From NCBI GenBank assembly GCA_009777515.1, contig WRLR01000001.1, positions 1-64,000 of the forward strand: a stretch of DNA of 64,000 nucleotides, in the 5' to 3' direction. The translations under genes and the position numbers were made by a program. Below, one piece after another: positions 24,801 to 32,436 of the stretch (its first letter is position 1; every line of letters starts with the position of its first letter). A model generated the notes under the pieces. It saw nothing but the letters and a program-made list of their open reading frames with translations. It made no database searches and was not told the origin of the DNA. The stretch is from Oscillospiraceae bacterium (GTDB lineage: Bacteria > Bacillota > Clostridia > WRLR01).

Positions 24801-27800
24801 ATGCTGGAGACACTGCTGCTGGTCGACGGGAACAGTATCGTCAACAGGGCGTTTTACGCGTTTGCCGGGCAGGCGCGGCTGGTGACGAAGAGCGGCTTCC
24901 CGACGAACGCCATTTTCGGGTTCCTAAATATATTCTATAAATATTTCGACGACATAGGCCCGACCCACGTGTGCGTCGCTTTCGACATGCGCGGCCCCAC
25001 GTTCCGGCACTTAGAATATGACCAGTACAAGGCGGGGCGCAAGGGCATGCCCGACGAGCTTGCCATGCAGATGCCCGTACTCAAAGAAGTCATCGGAGCG
25101 CTCGGGCTGCGCATGGCGGAATGCGAGGGCTTCGAAGCGGACGACATACTCGGAACGCTGTCGGCGCTGGCCGAGCAGGCGGGCATGCAGTGCGTCATTG
25201 TGACGGGCGACCGGGACTCGCTGCAGTTGGTGTCGCCGGCGACGCGCGTGCTGCTGCCGGTCACGCGCGCCGGGCAGACGCGCACCGAGGAGTACGACGA
25301 GGCGGCGCTGCTGGAAAAATACGGGGTAACGCCGGGACTGTTCATCGATCTCAAAGGCCTGATGGGGGACTCGTCTGACAACATACCTGGCGTCCCGGGA
25401 ATCGGTGAAAAAACCGCGATGGAGCTGGTGGGCAAGCACGGGGGGATCGACAGCATATACGCGAACCTCGACGCGGTGGAGCGAAAAACCGTGCGCGCGA
25501 AGCTGGAGGCGGGCAGGGACCTGGCTGTTATGAGCCGCAGGCTGGCGACGATCGCCAGGGACGCCCCTTGCGGCCTGGGGGTGCCGGATCTGGCCCTCAT
25601 GGCGCCCAACCGGGCAAACCTTTACAAACTGTTCACAGAATTGCAATTCCAGTCATATATATTAAAGATGGGCCTGACTCAGGCTGACGCGCTGGACGAC
25701 AATGTGCCGGAGGGCGGCGGTGAAGACGGCGAGGGCTGTGAGGGCAACGAGGGCAGCGGCGGTGGAACGGATTCGGAAGCGGCGCCGGGGGCGCAACGCG
25801 ATGTGGTCGTAATTATCGACGGCGAAACGGCTTTCTATGATATGATTGAAGCGCTGTGCGAAGCTGGGAAAAGCGCCGGAAGCGAAAGCGGCGAGGGCGC
25901 CGTAATCGAAATAGCCGAGGGCAGCAGGGATGGCGAGAACAGCAAGTGCACCGAGGGCATTAATAGCGGCGAGGGCGCCGACAAAGGCGTCGGGGGCTTT
26001 GTGTTCTACCCGATCTTTGAAAAAGTAGGCAAATTCGATCAAATATTGTTCGGCGCCGCATGCGCCCACGCGGGCGGCGCGTACTACTTTGAGACGGAAG
26101 ACGGGCTGGCGCTGCGCAACGCGAGCGGCGGCGATGGCGGCGTGGGCAACGTAAGCAGTAGCGAGGGTAACGCAGGCGACGGCGAGAGCTGTGAGGGCAA
26201 CGCAAACGGCGGCGCAGGCGGACCATCGCCGGGCGCGATGTATTATGTGCCGCTTAAGGATGTTTTCGACGGCTTCGGGCGGCTATTTTCCGACCCCGGC
26301 GTCCGCGTCTATGGCCATGACATAAAGCAGATCAACCATTGGCTCCTCTCCAACGGTAAAGACTGCCCCGTATTCGCTTTTGACACGATGCTGGGCGCCT
26401 ATGTCGCGGACGCCGCCTCGGGCGCGTACAGCCTTTCAGACATCTATCGGGCGCGGACGGGCGGCGAGATGGAGACAGTTGACGAGATGCGCGGCAGGGG
26501 CAAGTCGCGCAAAGCGCTGACCGAGTACGGCCCCGGGGAAATGGCCAAGGCCGCCTCGGACTGCGCCAGGGCGGCGCTGGCCCTCGTTCCCGGGCTGATG
26601 GCCGAAATAGCGGAAAACGGGCAGGAGGACCTGTATTACTCCATCGAGCTGCCGCTCTCGGAAGCGCTGGCCGCGATGGAGGTTATGGGCTTCCGGGTGG
26701 ACGTGGGCGGCCTGCGCGAGTTTTCTTCGGAGCTCGACAACTACATCGGGGAGTTGACTGTGCAGATATACGATCTCGCCGGTGAAGAGTTCAATATAAA
26801 TTCGACAAAGCAGTTGGGTGTGATCCTGTACGAAAAGCTTGGCCTGCGCCCCATCAAAAAAACGAAAACGGGCTATTCCACAGACGCCGACGCGCTGGCA
26901 GCCCTATCCGGCAAGCACCCCCTGGTGGACAAAATATCGGAGTACCGCCAGCATGTCAAGCTGAGGTCCACGTATACGGACGGGCTGATAGAGCTTATCA
27001 ACCCCGCCGACGGCAGAATCCACACCACGATGAACCAGGCCGTTACGGCGACGGGCAGGATCAGCAGCACGGAGCCCAATCTGCAGAATATACCCGTGCG
27101 CCTCGCCCTGGGCCGCGAAATCAGGAGGCTGTTTGTCCCGGAAAGCGAGGGGACGCTGCTGCTTGGCGCGGACTACTCGCAGATCGAGCTGCGCGTGCTG
27201 GCGCACCTGTCCGAGGACGCGGCGCTGGCGGAGGCGTTCAGGGACGGCGCGGACATACACAGATCGACTGCATCCAGGGTCTTCGGCGTGCCGGAGTCCC
27301 AGGTCACAGAGGAAATGAGGACGCGCGCCAAGGCCGTCAACTTCGGCATAGTGTATGGAATAGGGGACTTTTCATTGGCGCGCGACATAGGGGTGACGCG
27401 CAAAGAGGCCCGCGAATACATCGACGGCTACCTGGAAAAACATGAGGGGGTGAGGCGCTTCATGAAGGATTCCGTCGAGCAGGGCAAGCTGACCGGTTAT
27501 ACCCACACGCTGCTGCACAGGCGGCGCAGCCTCCCGGAGCTAAAAGCGTCGAACTTCAATACGCGGGCGTTCGGCGAGCGCGTGGCGATGAACACCCCGG
27601 TGCAGGGCAGCGCGGCAGACATCATTAAAATCGCGATGGTGCGCGTATACAAGGAGCTCAAATCGCGCGGCCTGAAGTCGAGGCTTATCTTGCAAGTGCA
27701 CGACGAACTCATAATAGAGGCATATGAGGACGAACTGGCCGCCGCAGCCTCCATTTTGCGCGACTCAATGGAGCAGGCCCTGTCGCTGTCGGTGCCTCTG

Positions 27801-27857
27801 GTGGCGGATGTGTACTACGGGCGCAACTGGAAGGACATAAAATCAGTAAAGATATGA
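24801..27857 (+). CDS. polA: DNA polymerase I with low-complexity insertions
   Basis: 1018 residues against a usual ~870-900. The 5'-nuclease domain (1-~290: LLVDGNSIVNRAFYAF, GDSSDNIPGVPGIG) and the polymerase domain (~600-1018) are intact: motif A DYSQIELR (Asp791), motif B RAKAVNFGIVYG and motif C QVHDE (Asp968). The middle exonuclease-like domain lacks recognisable DxE catalytic residues, as in proofreading-deficient Pol I. It is interrupted by three Gly/Glu/Ser/Asn-rich stretches at about residues 298-330, 370-395 and 435-475. It repairs DNA and removes Okazaki primers. The stop overlaps an ATG (ATGA) leading into a repeat-rich leader before coaE. Confidence 0.95.
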   Translation: MLETLLLVDGNSIVNRAFYAFAGQARLVTKSGFPTNAIFGFLNIFYKYFDDIGPTHVCVAFDMRGPTFRHLEYDQYKAGRKGMPDELAMQMPVLKEVIGALGLRMAECEGFEADDILGTLSALAEQAGMQCVIVTGDRDSLQLVSPATRVLLPVTRAGQTRTEEYDEAALLEKYGVTPGLFIDLKGLMGDSSDNIPGVPGIGEKTAMELVGKHGGIDSIYANLDAVERKTVRAKLEAGRDLAVMSRRLATIARDAPCGLGVPDLALMAPNRANLYKLFTELQFQSYILKMGLTQADALDDNVPEGGGEDGEGCEGNEGSGGGTDSEAAPGAQRDVVVIIDGETAFYDMIEALCEAGKSAGSESGEGAVIEIAEGSRDGENSKCTEGINSGEGADKGVGGFVFYPIFEKVGKFDQILFGAACAHAGGAYYFETEDGLALRNASGGDGGVGNVSSSEGNAGDGESCEGNANGGAGGPSPGAMYYVPLKDVFDGFGRLFSDPGVRVYGHDIKQINHWLLSNGKDCPVFAFDTMLGAYVADAASGAYSLSDIYRARTGGEMETVDEMRGRGKSRKALTEYGPGEMAKAASDCARAALALVPGLMAEIAENGQEDLYYSIELPLSEALAAMEVMGFRVDVGGLREFSSELDNYIGELTVQIYDLAGEEFNINSTKQLGVILYEKLGLRPIKKTKTGYSTDADALAALSGKHPLVDKISEYRQHVKLRSTYTDGLIELINPADGRIHTTMNQAVTATGRISSTEPNLQNIPVRLALGREIRRLFVPESEGTLLLGADYSQIELRVLAHLSEDAALAEAFRDGADIHRSTASRVFGVPESQVTEEMRTRAKAVNFGIVYGIGDFSLARDIGVTRKEAREYIDGYLEKHEGVRRFMKDSVEQGKLTGYTHTLLHRRRSLPELKASNFNTRAFGERVAMNTPVQGSAADIIKIAMVRVYKELKSRGLKSRLILQVHDELIIEAYEDELAAAASILRDSMEQALSLSVPLVADVYYGRNWKDIKSVKI

Positions 27858-27960
27858 CTGAGCAAACAGCGGAGCAAACAGAGGAGCAAACGACGGAGCA
27901 AACGACGGAAAAACTGCAGAGCAGGTAACGGAACAAGAAGAGGAGCGAACGGCTCAACAT
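27854..27960 (+). repeat. Repeat-rich leader before coaE with an apparent frame break
   Basis: The ATG at 27854 overlaps the polA stop and opens a 24-codon frame rich in Thr-Glu-Gln repeats (GAGCAAAC units), ending at TAA 27926. The coaE frame is also open upstream of its ATG and encodes the same kind of Thr/Glu/Gln repeat from about 27913. The two frames would join if one A were added at GAAAAAC (27908-27914). This may be a mutated N-terminal extension of CoaE, a sequencing slip, or a −1 shift site. Confidence 0.55.
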
Positions 27961-28623
27961 ATGTCGGAGCAAACGACGGGTAAAGCAACGGGGCGCTGCT
28001 TTGTTATAGGGCTGACGGGCAGTTCCGGGAGCGGGAAGAGCGCCGCCGCGAAAATCCTGTCCGCGCTGGGCGCCGAAATAATCGACACGGACGCTATCGC
28101 CCGCGACGTCGTCAAACGGCGCGATACGCTCGACGAGCTTATTGGCGCGCTCGGGGGCTGGGTAGTCGACGGACAGGGCAGGTTCGACCGCGCGCGCGTT
28201 TCGGAACGGGCGTTTGCGGACAGCGCGGTCCTTGCCCGATTGACCGAGATTACGCACAAGTTTATCATTGACGATATTCGCAGCCGCATAGATGCGCTGA
28301 ACGCGGCGAACGCGGCGAGCGCGGCCGGGCGCGTCATAGTTATAGACGCGCCGCTCCCCGTAGAGCGGGGCTTTTTGGACACGTCGGACGTCGTCTGGGT
28401 CGTCAGCGCGACGCGCGAGCGCAGGCTGCGGCGCGTGATGGAGCGGGACGGCATCAGCGCCGGCGCGGCAGAGGCGCGCTTTGCGTCACAGATGGCCGAC
28501 GAGGACTACGAGAGGCTTGCCGATGTCGTCATCAGGAACAACGGCGACATTGGCGGGCTGGAAGCGGAAATAAGGCGGCAATACGCATTGCTGGAACATG
28601 CAATAAGCCAAGTGAGCGGTTAA
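27961..28623 (+). CDS. coaE: Dephospho-CoA kinase
   Basis: 220 residues. It performs the last CoA step, phosphorylating the 3'-OH of dephospho-CoA with ATP. The P-loop is GLTGSSGSGKSAAA; then come DTDAIARDVV, the lid region, IDAPLPVERGF and VVSATRERRLRRVMERDG. The N-terminus has about 12 extra residues (MSEQTTGKATGR) before the P-loop strand. No good RBS is within 12 bp of this ATG, because GAGGAG is 16 bp away. This supports a start further upstream or coupling to polA. Confidence 0.93.
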   Translation: MSEQTTGKATGRCFVIGLTGSSGSGKSAAAKILSALGAEIIDTDAIARDVVKRRDTLDELIGALGGWVVDGQGRFDRARVSERAFADSAVLARLTEITHKFIIDDIRSRIDALNAANAASAAGRVIVIDAPLPVERGFLDTSDVVWVVSATRERRLRRVMERDGISAGAAEARFASQMADEDYERLADVVIRNNGDIGGLEAEIRRQYALLEHAISQVSG

Positions 28624-28647
28624 AGGAGCAAAGGTGGTGCGAAAGTT

Positions 28648-29739
28648 ATGAAGCTGGGCATAATCGGGCTGCCGAACGTCGGCAAGAGCACTTTGTTTAA
28701 CGCCTTGACCAGGGCCGGCGCGGAGGCGTCGAACTACCCGTTTACCACCATCGAGCCGAACATAGGGATCGTGCCCGTCCCCGACGAGCGGCTGTCGGGC
28801 CTTGCCGACATGTACAAGCCGCCCAAGGTCACAAACGCGACGGTGGAGTTTGTTGACATCGCGGGGCTGGTAAAGGGCGCGAGCAGGGGCGAGGGGCTGG
28901 GCAACAAATTTTTGTCGGAGATCCGGCAGGTCGACGCGATCGTGCATGTCGTGCGCTGCTTTGAGGACGACAATGTGGCGCATGTCGACGGGAGCGTGCA
29001 GCCCGCGCGCGATATGGAGACCATCGGGCTTGAGCTGATTTTTTCGGACATGGAGACGGTGGAGAGAAGGATAGACAGGACGCGCAAGCTGTTAAAGGGC
29101 GATAAAAAGCTTGAAGTCGATCTGGCGTTCTACGACAGGGTCTACAAGGGGCTGGAGGGCGGGGCGCCGGCGCGCAGGTTGGAGATGAACAGCGTGGAGC
29201 AAAAGCTCTGCGACGAGCTTTTTTTGCTGACGTCGAAGCCGGTCCTATATGTGGCGAACCTCTCCGAAGCGGACATGGCGGACCCGGGCCTAAACGCGCA
29301 TTACGCGGCGCTGTGCGAATTTGCTGCGAGCGAGGGGGCGGGTGTGCTGCCCCTGTGCGCGAAGATCGAAGCGGAGATATCGGAATTTGACGACGAGGAC
29401 AAATCGCTGTTCCTGGAGGAAATGGGGCTCTCGCAAACGGGCTTGGATCGGTTGATATCGGAAAGCTACGCGCTGTTGGGCCTCATCAGCTTCTTTTCCG
29501 TCAACAAGAACGAGGTGCGGGCGACGACGGTCGTTCAAGGCTCGCGGGCGCCGCAGGCTGCGGGCAAAATACACACGGACTTCGAGCGGGGCTTCATCAG
29601 GGCGGAGGTGGTCGCGTACGACGATCTGATGCGGGCGGGTACATACGCGGCCGCGCGCGAAAAGGCGTACGTGCGCTCCGAGGGTAAGGAGTACGTGATA
29701 CGCGACGGCGACGTCGTGCTTGTGCGCTTCAACGTGTAA
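28648..29739 (+). CDS. ychF: Redox-regulated ribosome-binding ATPase YchF/EngD
   Basis: 363 residues, standard length. The Obg-like nucleotide-binding domain has G1 GLPNVGKSTLFNAL and G3 DIAGLVKGA. The family-specific variant NLSEAD takes the place of NKxD, giving preference for ATP over GTP. A coiled-coil insert and a C-terminal TGS domain (FERGFIRAEVVAYDDL) complete it. It binds ribosomes. AAAGGAGCAAAGGTGG precedes the ATG. It follows coaE by 24 bp, likely in one unit with polA. Confidence 0.97.
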   Translation: MKLGIIGLPNVGKSTLFNALTRAGAEASNYPFTTIEPNIGIVPVPDERLSGLADMYKPPKVTNATVEFVDIAGLVKGASRGEGLGNKFLSEIRQVDAIVHVVRCFEDDNVAHVDGSVQPARDMETIGLELIFSDMETVERRIDRTRKLLKGDKKLEVDLAFYDRVYKGLEGGAPARRLEMNSVEQKLCDELFLLTSKPVLYVANLSEADMADPGLNAHYAALCEFAASEGAGVLPLCAKIEAEISEFDDEDKSLFLEEMGLSQTGLDRLISESYALLGLISFFSVNKNEVRATTVVQGSRAPQAAGKIHTDFERGFIRAEVVAYDDLMRAGTYAAAREKAYVRSEGKEYVIRDGDVVLVRFNV

Positions 29740-29793
29740 TAGGGACGACCGTCCCCAGTCGCCTGTGTGTATAATGGCAACGTGTAGCATAAT

Positions 29794-29932
29794 TAGGCGA
29801 TTGAAAAAGTCGCGGACGCACAATGTGCGTCCCTACATATGGGCAGCTGGGCAGCCAATTTTGCATATATAAAAAATGTTGTTGGGGTGAACAATGTTCG
29901 CCCGTAAAATGCAGGATTTTTAAAATCGACTA
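29794..29932. mobile_element. MITE-like element copy B (opposite orientation)
   Basis: 139 bp. The left end is TAGGCGATTG; the right end, inverted, is TAGTCGATTT. The same two palindromes as copy A appear in reverse order (GGACGCACAATGTGCGTCC and a worn GGTGAACAATGTTCGCCC). It lies between ychF and a response-regulator gene without disrupting either. Confidence 0.75.
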
Positions 29933-29962
29933 GCAGCGTAATAAGAAGGAGTATTTTAGTAT

Positions 29963-30655
29963 ATGGCTGTTGAACATAAGACAAAAATATTCGTGGTCGA
30001 CGACGATATGAACATCTGCGAGCTGATACGGCTCTATCTCGAAAAAGAGGGCTACGACGTCATGACCTCGTATCGCGGCGACAGGGCAGTTGAAGAATTT
30101 GCCGCCTACGCGCCGAGCCTCGTCGTGCTCGACATCATGCTGCCCGGCTTCGACGGCTGGCAGGTGTGCCGCGAGATAAGGAAGCGATCCGGCATCCCCA
30201 TCATCATGCTCACGGCCAAGGGCGAGACATTCGACAAAGTGCTGGGGCTCGAGCTGGGCGCGGACGACTATATGGTCAAGCCCTTTGAGGCGAAGGAGCT
30301 GGTCGCGAGGATAAAGGCCGTGCTGCGCAGGTACAGCCACAAGGATGCCGGGAGCAACGAGATCGTCTACCCCAACCTCGTCATAAACAAGACGAACTAT
30401 ACCGTGAGGCTCTACGAAGAGGAAATTCAGCTCCCCCCGAAGGAGCTGGAGCTGCTGTATTTTTTGGCGTCGAACCCCAACAGGGTTTATACGCGCGAGC
30501 AACTGCTCGAAAATGTCTGGGAGATCAACTTTTACGGCGACTCGAGGACGGTGGACGTACACATCAAGCGCCTGCGTGAAAAAATCGACATACCCGACCA
30601 GGTGTGGCAGTTGAAGACCGTTTGGGGCGTAGGATATAAATTCGAGGCGAAATAA
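29963..30655 (+). CDS. OmpR/PhoB-family response regulator
   Basis: 230 residues. The receiver domain has the acidic triad VVDDDMN, phospho-acceptor Asp57 (VVLDIMLPG), Thr84 and Lys106 (DDYMVKPFE). The C-terminal winged helix (PPKELELLYFLASNPNRVYTREQLLE, VDVHIKRLREKI) binds DNA. Its kinase partner follows after 8 bp. The RBS AAGAAGGAG is good. The target genes are not evident; neighbouring surface genes (SLH-SGNH, HtrA) are possible but unproven. Confidence 0.95.
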   Translation: MAVEHKTKIFVVDDDMNICELIRLYLEKEGYDVMTSYRGDRAVEEFAAYAPSLVVLDIMLPGFDGWQVCREIRKRSGIPIIMLTAKGETFDKVLGLELGADDYMVKPFEAKELVARIKAVLRRYSHKDAGSNEIVYPNLVINKTNYTVRLYEEEIQLPPKELELLYFLASNPNRVYTREQLLENVWEINFYGDSRTVDVHIKRLREKIDIPDQVWQLKTVWGVGYKFEAK

Positions 30656-30663
30656 TCATACAT

Positions 30664-32190
30664 ATGTTTAAGACTCTGTTTGGCAAGCAAATCGCTGTGC
30701 TCATTTCGGTTATTGTGGTCGCGTTCGCGATTGAGACGTCCATGTTCTTTTTTTTTATAGGCGACTTGGTCACAAATGACAAGCAGACGGAGCTTTCCTA
30801 TGTTGCGGACCAGATTGACACCCTGATGAACTACTATGTCGCCAGCGGGCAGAGCAGGATTGCCGCGGTGCAGCTCGAAATGGCCATCGATCGGACCGCC
30901 CAGTTGTACGACTCCATTATATTGATGATATATGCGGACGGGAGGCTGATAATGCCCGCTTCGTCGCGCTCGCTCCGCGACGTGCTGCAGGACGTGCTGA
31001 CGCATTTCGACATGGAGGGCGGCGTATATAAGATACGCGAGGAAAGGCAGTATGCCAGGGCCTTTTCGCTGGCAGACGGCGAGCTGGCGATGAACACGGG
31101 CGATTTTTTCGGGCTGTTCAAGGACACGGGCTACCCGTGGCTGAACATTCAAAAGAAATACACGCTCGAAATTTCAGAGGGCCAGTCCATCAATTACGCC
31201 GTGTCCCTCCACGCGCCCATGCCATACGTGCAGCAGGCGCGCTATTCCATGCTGAGGATGGTCCTTCAGGCGGGGCTGGTCGCAACGCTCATTTCCATCA
31301 TCATCGGCTTTTTCTTTTCGAGGCGCTTTACGCGCCCCTTGCGCACGATCAACGAGGCCGCGCGCGCGATTGCCAACGGGGACTTCTCCGAGCGCATCAA
31401 TATCCAGTCGCGCGACGAGATAGGGGCGCTCGCCAGGACGTTCAACTATATGGCGGGCGAGCTGGAAAACATCGAGACGACGCGCAGGGACTTCATTGCC
31501 AATGTGTCGCACGAGCTGCGCACGCCGATTACGTCAATCAAGGGGTTCGTGGAGGGCATAATAGACGGGACCATACCCCAGGACAGGCAGGCGCGCTACC
31601 TCGCGATAGTCAAGGACGAAACCGAGCGGCTCAACAGGCTCGTGAACAACCTTTTGGACATGGCGCGCATCGAGTCCGGCGAGTTCCGGTTGAATTTCGT
31701 GCGCTTTGACGCGGTGGAAATGGTCCGGCGCTGCATCATAGGCCTAGCGAACCAGATCGACGCGAAGCGGCTCTCGATCGCGGCCAATTTCGACAGGGAG
31801 CAAATGTACGCGGAGGGCGATGTGGACAGCGTGGAGCGGGTGGTGTACAACCTTTTGCACAATGCGATAAAATTTTCATACGCGGACGGGGAGATCCGCG
31901 TGAGGATACGCGAGGATCGGGAGACCCTGTACGTGTCGATTTCTGACGACGGGATCGGTATAGAGGAATACGAACTAACTAAGATTTGGGAGCGCTTCTA
32001 CAAGACCGACAAATCCAGGGGCCAGGACAGGACGGGCACGGGGCTGGGGCTGTCGATCATACGCAGCATCATCCACGAGCACAAGCAGAAGATCAATGTG
32101 TACAGCCGGCTGGGCGAGGGGACCACATTCGAATTTACGCTGGCGAACGCGGAGCACATGTCCTCCCTTGTTCCGACAAAATTGCCATAG
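30664..32190 (+). CDS. Sensor histidine kinase (two TM, HAMP, HisKA, HATPase)
   Basis: 508 residues. TM1 (~11-33) and TM2 (~203-220) flank an extracellular sensor of ~170 residues without a recognised fold. HAMP covers ~219-272. HisKA has phospho-acceptor His283 (NVSHELRTPITSIKGF). The HATPase carries the N box NLLHNAIKFS, then SDDGIGIEEYE and GTGLGLSI. It phosphorylates the preceding regulator. The ATG has no clear RBS and probably relies on coupling to the regulator's translation. The overall plan resembles PhoR/WalK-type kinases, but there is no PAS domain. Confidence 0.95.
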   Translation: MFKTLFGKQIAVLISVIVVAFAIETSMFFFFIGDLVTNDKQTELSYVADQIDTLMNYYVASGQSRIAAVQLEMAIDRTAQLYDSIILMIYADGRLIMPASSRSLRDVLQDVLTHFDMEGGVYKIREERQYARAFSLADGELAMNTGDFFGLFKDTGYPWLNIQKKYTLEISEGQSINYAVSLHAPMPYVQQARYSMLRMVLQAGLVATLISIIIGFFFSRRFTRPLRTINEAARAIANGDFSERINIQSRDEIGALARTFNYMAGELENIETTRRDFIANVSHELRTPITSIKGFVEGIIDGTIPQDRQARYLAIVKDETERLNRLVNNLLDMARIESGEFRLNFVRFDAVEMVRRCIIGLANQIDAKRLSIAANFDREQMYAEGDVDSVERVVYNLLHNAIKFSYADGEIRVRIREDRETLYVSISDDGIGIEEYELTKIWERFYKTDKSRGQDRTGTGLGLSIIRSIIHEHKQKINVYSRLGEGTTFEFTLANAEHMSSLVPTKLP

Positions 32191-32205
32191 GGCTGTCGTG
32201 CTACC

Positions 32206-32333
32206 CCTGTCATTGCCGCTGGCATTATATCCTCAGCCCCGCCATTGCGGACTTGATCCGCAATCTTGCTACGTTAGTAGGCAGTTTGACGAAATTGCGG
32301 GTCAAAGCGCGTTGCGAAGCCCGCAATGACAGG
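32206..32333. repeat. 128-bp inverted-repeat element with two internal hairpins
   Basis: The outer arms CCTGTCATTGC (32206-32216) and GCAATGACAGG (32323-32333) are perfect inverted repeats. Inside are the hairpins ATTGCGGA/TCCGCAAT (32244-32264) and ATTGCGGG/CCCGCAAT (32294-32327). It follows the kinase stop by 15 bp. It looks like a small dispersed repeat and may also act as a transcription end; no other copy was noticed in the window. Confidence 0.6.
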
Positions 32334-32436
32334 TATTTTATGTTACAATAATATAAGGCGCCGTAGATGCCCGCCGACCGGCGGTGGCGATGCGCGGGCG
32401 GCTGCGCCGAATATTGACGAGTGGGGCTTAGGTTTT

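Noticed and set aside
25800-26300. Active proofreading exonuclease in PolA
   Set aside because: The expected DxE and later Asp motifs are not recognisable in the interrupted middle domain.
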